Shown one piece after another: positions 30,002 through 39,192 of a stretch of DNA of 64,000 bases. Position numbers and translations under genes: made by a program. The DNA lies in the NCBI RefSeq assembly GCF_014077505.1, contig NZ_JACGWA010000009.1:1-64000 (forward strand). Reading direction: 5' to 3'. Source of the DNA: Colwellia sp. BRX10-3 (GTDB taxonomy: Bacteria; Pseudomonadota; Gammaproteobacteria; Enterobacterales; Alteromonadaceae). Positions within the stretch are counted from its first letter, which is position 1; every line of letters starts with the position of its first letter. The notes beneath the pieces were generated by a model. It saw only the letters and a program-made list of their open reading frames with translations. It did not search any database and was not told the origin of the DNA.

Positions 30002-30214
30002 TTTCAAATCCTTATGTGTTAAATACAAAATAATCCCACCATATACGAAAAACATCGTAATCCACTTTATAAATTTATCAACACTTTGTCGAGTGTTTTA
30101 CAACCAGTTAGTTGCACAGTTTACTTAAGGATAATTGAAACCTTGTTCATAGGTCAGCATTAGAGGATTTGGACGCCTATAACGAACCACTCATCGAATT
30201 TCTAAGTCATGCTC

Positions 30215-30270
30215 TTGTACCTATGTCTTGTGCGACATAGAATCAGTACAACTTCATTGTGATATATCAC
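30215..30270. promoter_or_regulatory. inverted repeats upstream of the Dcp-like gene
   Basis: A compound hairpin: CTATGTC (30221-30227) pairs with GACATAG (30234-30240), and the flanking TTGTAC (30215-30220) pairs with GTACAA (30246-30251). Eight bases further is a perfect 12-bp palindrome GTGATATATCAC (30259-30270), about 50 nt before the start codon. Both suggest an operator or leader structure, but I recognise no regulator. The rest of 30002-30320 shows nothing else. Confidence 0.35.
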
Positions 30271-30320
30271 TTTGAATTAACCTTATCAGCCCTTGGGCAT
30301 AAACTAATAAAGGTCATTTA

Positions 30321-32471
30321 ATGAAAACTCGTTATCTCGCACCACTGGCAATTGCTATCGCATTAGCCGGTTGTCAGCCAAACACAACCGCACCTGATGT
30401 TGTAAAAGTAGAGCAAGTAGAAAATAGTAATGCTAACAATCCATTTTTTTCTGAATACAGCACACCTCATGGCATTCCACCTTTTGATAAAATTCAAAAA
30501 AGTGACTATTTACCAGCGTTTTATCATGGTATTGCGCAAAACAAGCTTGAAATAGAGGCTATAACAAGCGTTAAATCTCGCCCAACATTTGAAAACACTA
30601 TTGTGGCAATGGAAAAATCTGGTGACTTTTTAGATAAGGTCAGTAGTACTTTCTATGGGTTAACTGGCTCAATGTCAGATGAAGAAATGCGCGCTATTGC
30701 AAAAGAAATCTCGCCTAAACTTTCAGCCTTAGGTGATGATATTGCCCTGAACGATGCTTTATTCATGCGTGTTAAAGAAGTTTTTGATAATCAGGCGACA
30801 TTTAATTTACGCACAGATCAAAAGCGTTTATTAGAAAAAACCTACAAAAGCTTTGTAAGAGGCGGTGCTAACCTTAACGATGTTGATAAGTTAAAATTAC
30901 GTGAATTAAATGAAAAACTTAGTGGTTTAAGTCTAAAGTTTGGTGAGAATCTTCTCGCTGAAACTAATGGCTTTGAAATGGTAATTGACAATAAAGCTGA
31001 CCTTGACGGTTTACCGGCTGACATTATTGCAGCAGCAAGCGATACCGCAACATCTCGCGGTCACGACGGCAAATGGGTATTCACTACGCATCGTCCAAGT
31101 AAAAATCCATTTTTGACCTACTCTAACAATCGTGAGCTACGTGAAACTATCTACAAAGGATATACCTTGCGCGGTAATAACGACAATGCCAATAACAACC
31201 AAGCAATTGCTAGCGAAATGGCAAGCCTTCGTTTTCAAAAGGCTCAGTTGCTAGGTTATAAAACTCATGCTCACTTTGTGCTTGAAAATGCCACAGCAAA
31301 AACCCCTGAAAATGTTTTTGAATTATTAAATAAAGTTTGGCCTGCCGCATTAGAACGCGCGAAGGAAGAAACGGCTGATATTCAAAAAATGATCGATGCA
31401 CAAGGTGGTGACTTCAAAGTAGCCGCATGGGATTGGTGGTACTACTCTGAAAAAATTCGTAAACAACGCTTTGATATTGATGCTTCAGAAACCAAACCAT
31501 ATTTTTCATTAGAAGCGACGCTACAAGGGGTTTTCTTTACAGCAGAAAAACTTTGGGGTGTTACCTTTAAAGAGCGTGATGACTTACCTAAATATCACCC
31601 AGAGGTACGTACATTTGAAGTACATGATCGTGACGGTAGTTATGTGGGTGTTTACATGACAGACCATTACGTGCGTGAAAGCAAACGTGGTGGTGCTTGG
31701 ATGAGCAGTTTCCGTAAGCAATACCGTATGAATGGTGAAGAAGTTACACCTATTATCTACAACGTGTTGAACTACCCTCGCCCTATTGGCGATAAGCCGA
31801 CGTTATTAACCTTTAGTCAAGCATCAACCTTATTCCATGAATTTGGTCATGCTATTCAAGGTTTATTATCTGATGGCTATTACCGTTCTCAAACTGGTAC
31901 AGCTTTACCAAGAGATTATGTTGAATACCCTTCACAAGTAATGGAAAACTGGATGACAGAGCCAGAAGTCTTAGCAAATTTTGCTAAGCACTATCAAACA
32001 GGTGAAGTTATTCCTCAAGCACTGGTTGAAAAAATTCAAGCTTCAGGCAAGTTCAACCAAGGTTTTGGTACTACAGAGTATTTAGCCGCAGCATTGCTTG
32101 ATATGAGCTGGCATTCATTAGAAACAGCTGAGCTACAAGACGCCAACGCTTTTGAAAAAAATGTTTTAAAAGAAATCGGATTGATTGAGCAAATCGCGCC
32201 AAGATATAAAACAGGTTATTACTCGCACATATTTGCTGGTGGTTATTCTGCAGGCTATTACGGCTATATATGGTCAAACATCTACGATGCTGATACTTGG
32301 TTAGCTTTTAAAGAGAATGGCATATTTGATCAAAAAACTGCTGAATTATACCGTAAACATGTATTAGAAAGTGGTGGCACAGACGACCCAACAGTTATGT
32401 ATCGCCGTTTTAGAGGCCAAGACCCAAAAGTAGAACCATTACTTGAACGTCGTGGTTTAACGAGTAAGTAA
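30321..32471 (+). CDS. dcp: peptidyl-dipeptidase Dcp-like M3 metallopeptidase lipoprotein
   Basis: Zinc peptidase of 716 residues in the M3 family, which removes C-terminal dipeptides from small peptides. The signal peptide carries lipobox LAGC (C18), so it is an envelope lipoprotein, unlike the soluble E. coli enzyme. The active site is HEFGH (506-510), with the third zinc ligand glutamate in VEYPSQVMENW (about 534). Other M3 motifs, such as GYSAGYYGYIWS near the end, are intact. It has its own upstream region with inverted repeats and a strong shared terminator. OpdA-like activity cannot be excluded. Confidence 0.88.
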   Translation: MKTRYLAPLAIAIALAGCQPNTTAPDVVKVEQVENSNANNPFFSEYSTPHGIPPFDKIQKSDYLPAFYHGIAQNKLEIEAITSVKSRPTFENTIVAMEKSGDFLDKVSSTFYGLTGSMSDEEMRAIAKEISPKLSALGDDIALNDALFMRVKEVFDNQATFNLRTDQKRLLEKTYKSFVRGGANLNDVDKLKLRELNEKLSGLSLKFGENLLAETNGFEMVIDNKADLDGLPADIIAAASDTATSRGHDGKWVFTTHRPSKNPFLTYSNNRELRETIYKGYTLRGNNDNANNNQAIASEMASLRFQKAQLLGYKTHAHFVLENATAKTPENVFELLNKVWPAALERAKEETADIQKMIDAQGGDFKVAAWDWWYYSEKIRKQRFDIDASETKPYFSLEATLQGVFFTAEKLWGVTFKERDDLPKYHPEVRTFEVHDRDGSYVGVYMTDHYVRESKRGGAWMSSFRKQYRMNGEEVTPIIYNVLNYPRPIGDKPTLLTFSQASTLFHEFGHAIQGLLSDGYYRSQTGTALPRDYVEYPSQVMENWMTEPEVLANFAKHYQTGEVIPQALVEKIQASGKFNQGFGTTEYLAAALLDMSWHSLETAELQDANAFEKNVLKEIGLIEQIAPRYKTGYYSHIFAGGYSAGYYGYIWSNIYDADTWLAFKENGIFDQKTAELYRKHVLESGGTDDPTVMYRRFRGQDPKVEPLLERRGLTSK

Positions 32472-32500
32472 CAATATTTGTATACATGCTCCTAAATGTA

Positions 32501-32528
32501 AAAGGGTCGCTATGAAGCGACCCTTTTT
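32501..32528. terminator. terminator between dcp and the DUF3010 gene
   Basis: An 11-bp perfect stem (AAAGGGTCGCT / AGCGACCCTTT) with loop ATGA and a T-run on the plus strand. It lies between convergent genes and could act in both directions. Confidence 0.85.
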
Positions 32529-32561
32529 ATAACTATTAACTAAGCGTTAACGCGCTTGGTA

Positions 32562-32999
32562 TTATTGCAAATACATACTGCCTTCAAAAAAAGCAAAAAC
32601 AGTTTCAAATGCATTTTCTTGATACTGCTTTAAACCGGTATCACGAAAATCAATATCTACTTGGCTGCGTGTTAACGCCTTTTTGATAAAACTACCCGCT
32701 AATATTTCTACCGGTAAATCTTTAATAAGTTGAATAGCGGCTTCTAATTTAAAACCAACTGGACCGCCAGAAAATTTGCCTTTTAAAGCGCGCCCTTTAA
32801 TAACAACTTTTTCAACTTTGTAGTCTTCCATCAGTTTTGCAAAAGCAAACTGAAACTCTTGTACTTGCTCAGCATCAGCTGCATCAACAAGACTAATTTT
32901 TTGTACGCGCGTATTTGGTATGTCGTACAACCCATTTTCCCGCGACATGATACAAATAATTGCATCGTTACCTTTTAATTCAACACCACATATCTTCAT
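32562..32999 (-). CDS. DUF3010 family protein
   Basis: A 145-residue cytoplasmic protein starting MKICGVELKGNDAIICIM and containing VEKVVIKGRALKGKFSGGPVGFK, which match the DUF3010 family found in gammaproteobacteria. Function is unknown. The fold appears alpha/beta, with an acidic DIDFRD segment, and there is no signal peptide. It is probably monocistronic: dcp is convergent and a DTW-domain gene lies 100 nt upstream on the same strand. Confidence 0.75.
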   Translation of the reverse strand: MKICGVELKGNDAIICIMSRENGLYDIPNTRVQKISLVDAADAEQVQEFQFAFAKLMEDYKVEKVVIKGRALKGKFSGGPVGFKLEAAIQLIKDLPVEILAGSFIKKALTRSQVDIDFRDTGLKQYQENAFETVFAFFEGSMYLQ

Positions 33000-33099
33000 A
33001 AATTAACCTCGTTGCTATAATGTGCGTTATTATAAAATAGTTTTGCTTTAGCTGCAGTGTTTTCATGCATTTAAAGTTCAGCTTTCGTAGTTAATAATA

Positions 33100-33870
33100 C
33101 TAACTGGTAATATCTTTTGCCAAAGTAATGCCATTACGTTTGGCAAACTCTGTGTAATCTGCGACCGCATTTGGATTTGCTTTATTTACTTGGCAAACTC
33201 CGCGCTGGTATTGATAACTAAAAACATCAAACCAGAGATCAAGTAAATCAGCATTGACTTGCTCACCAGCTAAAGACAAAATCTGCGCAGCAACTTCAGC
33301 TGTCGCCAACTCTGTATTATTGGCCGCTAAGCGAATTTGATAACGAGAGCTAAGCTCAGTCGAATCTTCCGGTGTTTTTGGTGTAAATGACACAACCGGC
33401 AAATGTTGTAAATAAGGACTGCGGCGAAACATTTTTTTAGCTTCTCGCCAGCTACCATCAAGCATAATAAATAACGGTCTTTTCCCTGAGCGGACAGTAA
33501 TTTCATTATCAAAAATTTCACGTTCTTCACCCGCATATGCTTTTGGAAAAACGACCATAGGTTGCCAAATAGGATCGTTTAACAAAGTGATAATATCGGG
33601 ATTTACTTGGGTTCTAGACCAAAGAAAGGCAAAGCTATCTGTGATCAAATCTGCTATCAACTTACCGGTATTACTCGGTTTTAATACTTCAGTATCGTAC
33701 ATCAACATCAAAAACCCGGCTTGGGAGCTAACCTTAGGTGCCAAATCGCAAATACAAAATGGCATTGCTAAACGGCACAATTCACAACGAATAACTCGCT
33801 GACCTCTCGATTTATAGGTAGTCGTACTTAGGCTTTTACGATATTGGTGAAGTTGCTGTACAGCGTGCAT
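33100..33870 (-). CDS. DTW-domain tRNA-uridine aminocarboxypropyltransferase (TapT/YfiP-like)
   Basis: A 256-residue member of the DTW family, whose characterised members add a 3-amino-3-carboxypropyl group from S-adenosylmethionine to a tRNA uridine. A zinc-type cysteine cluster (CELCRLAMPFCIC, about 29-41) comes first. The family signature follows as LDGSWREAKKMFRRSPYL, with S in place of T in the DxTW motif, then the SxRYQIRLA segment. E. coli YfiP/TapT acts on tRNA position 47. Whether this one acts at the same site is inferred. Confidence 0.8.
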   Translation of the reverse strand: MHAVQQLHQYRKSLSTTTYKSRGQRVIRCELCRLAMPFCICDLAPKVSSQAGFLMLMYDTEVLKPSNTGKLIADLITDSFAFLWSRTQVNPDIITLLNDPIWQPMVVFPKAYAGEEREIFDNEITVRSGKRPLFIMLDGSWREAKKMFRRSPYLQHLPVVSFTPKTPEDSTELSSRYQIRLAANNTELATAEVAAQILSLAGEQVNADLLDLWFDVFSYQYQRGVCQVNKANPNAVADYTEFAKRNGITLAKDITS

Positions 33871-33930
33871 AAAGAGTATGTCAGGACTATTGAGGGCGCT
33901 ACTTTAACGTGCAGCTGTTGTATTGGCAAT

Positions 33931-33963
33931 AAAAAAGCGCAACCGAAATTCGGCTGCGCTTTA
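33931..33963 (-). terminator. terminator of the YggN-like gene
   Basis: On the minus strand the stem AAAGCGCAGCCGAA pairs with TTCGGTTGCGCTTT through one G-U pair and is followed by a T-run. The pairing is better on this strand than on the other, and it lies about 50 nt beyond the stop at 34009. Confidence 0.8.
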
Positions 33964-34008
33964 TATATTATCTACCCGCAAGCTATTAAGCTATGGGAAC
34001 ACAATGAG

Positions 34009-34812
34009 TTAAATCTCGTTATGGTTTGTTTTTGCGCTAGCAGTGATAAAATCATAATTCGAAATTTCATCAATACTCTCTTTTAATTGCTCTTCCATTT
34101 CATCAATCACAATTATTGACTGACATAAAGCTTCACCACGTTTTTCTATACCTTCGCTACGAGTTTCCATTTCGTTGCCAATGAGTTCGCCAAAATCATC
34201 CATTTTAGTTTCAAAAGCATCCATATCGCCACCTGAAAATAGCATTTCTTGACCAACCGCAATCATTAAAGTACCTAGAGAATTTTTAATGGTACTTTCT
34301 ACTGCAGATTCAATTCGTTGCTCAAAATCTTCACCAAAGAAATCTTTGCCAGAAAAACCATCTTCGTCAATATAAAAACTATTTTGTTTGCTAAACTCAG
34401 CGTCAACTTCACCACGAATACTGGTTAATTGTGTCGTTAAGTCAGCGCTAACGTTATTCCCTTCCCCTAACAACTCGTTAAAGGCTAAGTTTACGCCATC
34501 AATGGCTAAATCAATTGCATCTAAAGCGATGCTTTTTACTTCGGGTACAACATCACGAATATGAGTTGAATAATCACGTAATAATGATTTCTGATGAGAT
34601 GATAAAGCAATTTCTTCGCCTTTTATTATCAGAGTATCATTGTTGGTTATAGTATAAAGTGACGATTTATTTTTAGAAAAAATGATTTCTTTAGCATTGA
34701 TATTAATGCCGCCATTTAAGTCAACATTACATGACTCACTAGAAAAAGAGTTATCGTGTGCATAACTCGCTGAACTTGCAATAATTAGTGCTGTAGCAAT
34801 CAATGTTTTCAT
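34009..34812 (-). CDS. exported DUF2884 (YggN-like) protein
   Basis: A 267-residue protein with a signal peptide (MKTLIATALIIASSASYAHD). The segment LIIKGEEIALSSHQKSLLRDYSTHIRDVVPEV follows the pattern of YggN/DUF2884 proteins (N-G-x-x-LSLxxxQ…DYxxxLRxxLP). Later parts are long amphipathic helices rich in acidic residues, with a conserved-looking cysteine near the C-terminus (EALCQSIIVI). Function is unknown in the family. It is transcribed alone and has its own terminator. Confidence 0.72.
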   Translation of the reverse strand: MKTLIATALIIASSASYAHDNSFSSESCNVDLNGGININAKEIIFSKNKSSLYTITNNDTLIIKGEEIALSSHQKSLLRDYSTHIRDVVPEVKSIALDAIDLAIDGVNLAFNELLGEGNNVSADLTTQLTSIRGEVDAEFSKQNSFYIDEDGFSGKDFFGEDFEQRIESAVESTIKNSLGTLMIAVGQEMLFSGGDMDAFETKMDDFGELIGNEMETRSEGIEKRGEALCQSIIVIDEMEEQLKESIDEISNYDFITASAKTNHNEI

Positions 34813-35038
34813 ATTAATCTTCCTTTATAAATTTAGCGTTTCTAGAGCGATTTAAATATCGACAAACCACCTGTTAACCTTATTGTTTACAAATCTAATG
34901 CCAAAATTAAAACTTGTTTTATATCAATAGATAAGACGAAACCTTTCATTTACAAGAAAATAAATAAGACTATAATTTAGTGAGATTATTAAGTTTATGG
35001 TTAATTTAACAATTGATACTTTAGGAAGATAAATGCGG

Positions 35039-36193
35039 CTACAGGTAATTTAATCGCTGCATTTCAAACAATCGTGATCGGCAACGGGCAAACTCAAAGT
35101 TAAGTTGAGTACCCTGATAAAGCTCAGCGATATCAACATTGGCAGTAATAATTAAGCGAATACTTCTATCGTAAAATTCATCAACAAGTGCAATAAAACG
35201 TCGTGCTTCGTCATCAAGCCCTCTAAGCTGTCCCATTACCACGCCATTTCGTTGGTAGCCGTCTTCAACACCTGAAAATACCGCAGGAATTAATTCACCA
35301 CTAAATTGCGGCACATTACTTATCAGCACTGCGGTATAGTTATCTGCTAACTTAATATAATCTCTTTGGCTTCTTGGGCTTGAGCAAAGCGTCATAAAAT
35401 CAAACCAAATAATATTATCACTGCAAGCTAAAAAATTAACAGCTCTGCTGTGGATAGTAATGCTGTCTTTATAACGAATATTACCAGTAGCTAGCCGGGT
35501 AAAGTGATGTGATAAGAAGTTACTTTGTGTTTCACAGCCAATATGAAAGTCTCGATATTTAAGCTCTGGAATATCAGTCATTAATAATCGATGATCATGC
35601 GGTCCGTCAATAGAGATAATCTGGCAATACTGATGAATAATATCAATGGTCGGTAAAAATCTTACACGTTGTAAGCCATTTTTATAAAGCTGCTCAGGTG
35701 GACAGTTTGAGGTTGCTATTAAGATAATGCCATTCGATAACATCGCACGAAGTAAACCCGCTAATAACATGGCGTCACCAATATCATTAACAAAAAATTC
35801 GTCAAAACAAAGTACATCGACTTCGTCTGCCCAAGTTTCTGCAATTAAAATTAGAGGATTATCTTTACCACTAAAATCGTTCAACATTTGATGCACACTT
35901 TCCATAAAATGATGAAAGTGAATCCGTCTTTTACGAGTTAAGTTAAGTTGTTGATAAAATAAATCCATCAGCATGGTTTTCCCGCGCCCTACTCTGCCAT
36001 GAAAATAGATCCCTTGAATGGGTTCGTGCTTGGTGAATAGATTTTTTATAGTGGAAACTAGTGATGTTTGATCTTGTGCGCGTATAATTTTTTGCGACAA
36101 TTCGTCTAAAGCAAGGGCAGCTTTGCACTGCTCAGTATCTTGTTTAAGTTTATTCTGAGTAACGAGCTGTTTATATTGATGAATTACTGACAT
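35039..36193 (-). CDS. zapE: cell division protein ZapE (AFG1-like ATPase)
   Basis: P-loop ATPase of 384 residues in the AFG1/ZapE family, which in E. coli joins the Z-ring under stress and helps constriction. Walker A is GRVGRGKT (66-73), followed by RIHFHHFMESVHQML. The Walker B-type VLCFDEFFVNDIGDAMLL and the sensor LIATSNCPPEQLY are present. It is typically next to rplM/rpsI, but here it lies beside a cold shock gene. Confidence 0.92.
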   Translation of the reverse strand: MSVIHQYKQLVTQNKLKQDTEQCKAALALDELSQKIIRAQDQTSLVSTIKNLFTKHEPIQGIYFHGRVGRGKTMLMDLFYQQLNLTRKRRIHFHHFMESVHQMLNDFSGKDNPLILIAETWADEVDVLCFDEFFVNDIGDAMLLAGLLRAMLSNGIILIATSNCPPEQLYKNGLQRVRFLPTIDIIHQYCQIISIDGPHDHRLLMTDIPELKYRDFHIGCETQSNFLSHHFTRLATGNIRYKDSITIHSRAVNFLACSDNIIWFDFMTLCSSPRSQRDYIKLADNYTAVLISNVPQFSGELIPAVFSGVEDGYQRNGVVMGQLRGLDDEARRFIALVDEFYDRSIRLIITANVDIAELYQGTQLNFEFARCRSRLFEMQRLNYL

Positions 36194-36212
36194 TGTATTT
36201 ATTTACAGGCAC

Positions 36213-36245
36213 AAAAAAGGGCAGACTAATGTCTCCCCTTTTTTT
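36213..36245 (-). terminator. terminator of the cold shock gene
   Basis: On the minus strand, AAAAAGGG-G-AGAC pairs with GTCT-G-CCCTTTTTT across one mismatch. A T-run follows. It lies between the csp stop and the zapE start. Confidence 0.75.
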
Positions 36246-36291
36246 AACACATTTAATATTTTAGCTAGCGTAACCAGCTAATAAATATTAA

Positions 36292-36501
36292 TTAAAGTGC
36301 TACGATGTTCTCAGCTTGAGGACCTTTTTGACCTTGAGTAACAGTAAACTGTACTTTTTGGCCTTCAGCAAGAGTTTTGAAACCGTCGCCAGAGATTGCT
36401 GAGAAATGTGCGAAAACGTCTGGACCAGACTCTTGCTCGATGAAACCGAAGCCTTTAGACTCGTTAAACCATTTTACTGTACCAGTAGTTGTATTAGACA
36501 T
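36292..36501 (-). CDS. CspA-family cold shock protein
   Basis: A 69-residue OB-fold RNA chaperone: [15 protein letters not shown] with RNP1 KGFGFI (16-21) and RNP2 VFAHF (29-33). The second position of RNP2 is F30. An AGGAT ribosome site lies nine bases before the ATG. The transcript likely has a 5' untranslated region of about 145 nt starting at the promoter found at 36654-36681, as in cold-induced csp genes. The paralogue type (CspA, C, E and so on) cannot be set from this alone. Confidence 0.95.
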   Translation of the reverse strand: MSNTTTGTVKWFNESKGFGFIEQESGPDVFAHFSAISGDGFKTLAEGQKVQFTVTQGQKGPQAENIVAL

Positions 36502-36647
36502 TGTATTATCCTATTTATTCGTAATTGATGCCTCAAAAATAAGGCGGTGTTGCAGGAAGTGTTGCTATTACTTATTAAACAGGACGAGCTACTTACTAAT
36601 ATAACTTCGAAACTTTGTACATAAATATAGGTCTTACTTTCTAGCTG

Positions 36648-36681
36648 GGACGTATTCTATCTACTTTATAATAATAGTCAA
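36648..36681 (-). promoter_or_regulatory. promoter of the cold shock gene
   Basis: On the minus strand: TTGACT (36676-36681), a 16-nt spacer and TAGAAT (36654-36659). The start of transcription would be near 36647, giving a leader of roughly 145 nt before the ATG. Long leaders of this size are a known feature of cspA-type genes. Confidence 0.6.
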
Positions 36682-36787
36682 CCCATTTTGGATAAAAGTA
36701 TAAATTTTACTAATAAAAAACACTTTTACTGGATTGTTAAATCATATTTTTCAATATGTAAAACTAAACACCAACTTAGTTAAAGCT

Positions 36788-37306
36788 TCAGCAAGCTTTA
36801 ACTTTTACCGTATTATTGGTATCTCGACTACGTTTAATTAAATCATCACCTACTGCTGTGTGTTTGGATTTAGCTAATCTGTCGTAAAGCAAAACATTAA
36901 CACTCGCGGCTAAATTCATACAACCTATGGTTGGCACATAGACGACTGCATCAGCTTTATTAATAACATCTTGTGCTATGGTGCCATCTTCTGGACCAAA
37001 AATATAAAGGGCATTTTCCGGGTGTTCAAATTCGGGTAATGGTATAGCGCCCTCAACTAAATCAACACAAACAATATGTTGTTCTGGTATTAAATTAATC
37101 GTTAACGATTCAACGGCATTTAAAGGAATTTTTTGTGATGCATCTTTAGTATCAGTGTGAAATTTTGCTGCTCTTGCATATCGTACACCGGTATAGCGCA
37201 CTTCATTAGCTTGATAACAACCAGCTGCACGCATTACTGCACCAACATTTGCTGGACTTTTTGGATCAGTTAATCCAATCACAACATGTTCTGTTTTTAA
37301 CGTCAT
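36788..37306 (-). CDS. TrmH/SpoU-family RNA methyltransferase
   Basis: A 172-residue SPOUT methyltransferase. The three family motifs are present: SPANVGAVMRAAG (17-29), YIFGPEDGTI (about 110) and GCMNLAASVNVLLYDR (about 132-147), which form the knotted S-adenosylmethionine site. No N-terminal substrate-recognition domain is present. The RNA target (tRNA position 18 or 34, or a 23S site) cannot be told from sequence. It lies alone between csp and a convergently spaced exported gene. Confidence 0.85.
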   Translation of the reverse strand: MTLKTEHVVIGLTDPKSPANVGAVMRAAGCYQANEVRYTGVRYARAAKFHTDTKDASQKIPLNAVESLTINLIPEQHIVCVDLVEGAIPLPEFEHPENALYIFGPEDGTIAQDVINKADAVVYVPTIGCMNLAASVNVLLYDRLAKSKHTAVGDDLIKRSRDTNNTVKVKAC

Positions 37307-37498
37307 CTACACTGCACTCAAAATTTCACACCATTATTTGCGCAATTTTGCGCTGCAAGCGCTAAGAGTACAAGGAAATTTTCAATGATATTGATGCTTT
37401 AGTTTTTGCATAATACTATTTTTCAATTATCTATTAGCAAGTTATCTGATAGCATCATCTATTAAGGTTTTAAATCTCAATCAATTTAGGTGAACTTA

Positions 37499-38113
37499 AT
37501 GAAAGCAAAAATAAATATTTTAAAGCTAATACTTTCTAGCAGTCTTTTTTACTTTGCCAATTCTGCAATGGCGAGTGAAGCACCATTAGTCTCTATCGAA
37601 ACACATGATAGCTTCTTTAACAGTATCAAAGTTCACTGCGGTAAAGCCTATCAAGGTCAAGTAACCATAGATAATGCTATCGGTGATAGCTTTGCAAATA
37701 AAGATCTGATTATGCATATCAGGGCTTGTTCAGATGAAAAGCTCGAAATACCTTTCCATGTAGGTGATGACGCCTCACGCACTTGGATCATCACTAAAAC
37801 AGGATCGGGTTTGTCATTAAAACATGATCATCGCCACCGAGATGGTAGCCATGACGAAAGTACTATGTATGGTGGCCACACTAATGACGCTGGTTGGGCA
37901 GAAATGCAGTCTTTTCCGGCTGATCAATATTCAAAACAATTATTTGTTGATACCGGTATCCCACAATCAGCGGGTAACACTTGGCAAATGTATATCTACC
38001 CTGAAAAGTTCACCTACAGACTTATTCGTCAGGGTCGTGAGTTTCGTGTTGATTTTGATCTAACAGCACCTATAACACCGCCTGTTGCACCTTGGGGTTA
38101 TAGTGATGAATAA
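37499..38113 (+). CDS. exported conserved protein with histidine-rich motif
   Basis: A 204-residue exported protein. The ATG at 37499 is preferred over the GTG at 37490 because TAGGTG lies seven bases before it. A signal peptide (LILSSSLFYFANSAMA) is followed by a domain with KVHCGKAYQGQV, DLIMHIRACS, PFHVGDDASRTWIIT and a histidine-rich LKHDHRHRDGS. The end YRLIRQGREFRVDFDLT precedes a proline-rich tail. I recognise this as a conserved exported family without a known role. The histidines and the two cysteines might bind a metal; that is speculation. Confidence 0.65.
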   Translation: MKAKINILKLILSSSLFYFANSAMASEAPLVSIETHDSFFNSIKVHCGKAYQGQVTIDNAIGDSFANKDLIMHIRACSDEKLEIPFHVGDDASRTWIITKTGSGLSLKHDHRHRDGSHDESTMYGGHTNDAGWAEMQSFPADQYSKQLFVDTGIPQSAGNTWQMYIYPEKFTYRLIRQGREFRVDFDLTAPITPPVAPWGYSDE

Positions 38114-38302
38114 GTGGTAGAGCTTATTAAACCGAGCAATAATCATTAACAACACATGTAAACACTAAAGTATGCAGACATAAATAATTACATTTCCTAT
38201 CTATAATATTTGCATCATAGCGGAACTTTAAAATAACGATTTAGTCGAAAGCTGAGTCGTTATTTATATTTGTTAATTTTATTTGCTAATTAGAGGAATG
38301 TC

Positions 38303-38968
38303 ATGAGAAAAAATATTTTTCGCGTATTAAAAGAAAATAAATCTTTATTGTTATTCATAAGCTTAATGCTGGTTTTTCGAAGTGCGGTGGCTGACTGGAA
38401 TGATGTTCCTACTGGCTCGATGAAGCCTACTATTGTCGAAGGCGATCGAATTTTAATTAATAAAATGGCCTATGACTTAAGATTACCCTTTAGCCAATAC
38501 TCGCTAGTAAAGTTAGCCGATCCGTTACCTAATGATATTGTGATTTTTGAATCAGCAGCGGCTGACAAACGCTTAGTAAAACGTGTTATAGGCGTTCCAG
38601 GCGACACAGTATCGCTACACAAAAATAAATTACACATCAATCAAGACTCTGCTGACTACAAAGTTATTGCCGAACACGATGGTTTTGCCTTAAGTGAAGA
38701 GAAGATTGCCGGTGATAGTCATTTAATACGTACTCAAGTTAAACCGGGACATTCTAAAAATTATCAGCTAGAGAGTTTTCAAGCCGTCACTATTCCCAAA
38801 GGCTATTACCTTGTTATGGGCGATAATCGTGACAATAGCGCTGACTCACGAGTTATAGGATTAGTACCACGTAATGAAATTATTGGCAGGTCAAATACTG
38901 TAGCCTTTTCATTAAATTATGAAAATTATTTAATACCGCGCAGTGAACGATTTTTTAAGTCGATATAG
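38303..38968 (+). CDS. signal peptidase I family (S26) protein
   Basis: A 221-residue S26 peptidase. The catalytic serine is S39 in PTGSMKPT and the general-base lysine is K93 in KRVIGVPGD. The C-terminal MGDNRDNSADSR box is complete. Only one N-terminal hydrophobic stretch (about 14-30) is seen, whereas E. coli LepB has two. The usual lepB neighbours lepA and rnc are absent here, so it is probably an additional, specialised or accessory copy. Its substrates are unknown. Confidence 0.85.
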   Translation: MRKNIFRVLKENKSLLLFISLMLVFRSAVADWNDVPTGSMKPTIVEGDRILINKMAYDLRLPFSQYSLVKLADPLPNDIVIFESAAADKRLVKRVIGVPGDTVSLHKNKLHINQDSADYKVIAEHDGFALSEEKIAGDSHLIRTQVKPGHSKNYQLESFQAVTIPKGYYLVMGDNRDNSADSRVIGLVPRNEIIGRSNTVAFSLNYENYLIPRSERFFKSI

Positions 38969-39192
38969 TAAAGTTATGATTGAGAAACTCATCAGAGTAG
39001 AACAAGTATACTTAAATCCTAGCGATAGTTAACAATATTCGGGCGCTAATATCGATTAAGCGCCCTAATTTAATCTTTCACCGATATTTACCAACCAATA
39101 CAAAGTTAAGCCATGCTTTATCTTGTTGTTTCCTTTAAAGCCCATTATTATTCCTGTACTTCTTACCCTATTAAGCCACAAGAAATTAATCT

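Noticed and set aside
30257-30272. GTGATATATCAC read as a CRP site
   Set aside because: The half-site spacing is four bases, not the six expected for TGTGA-N6-TCACA.
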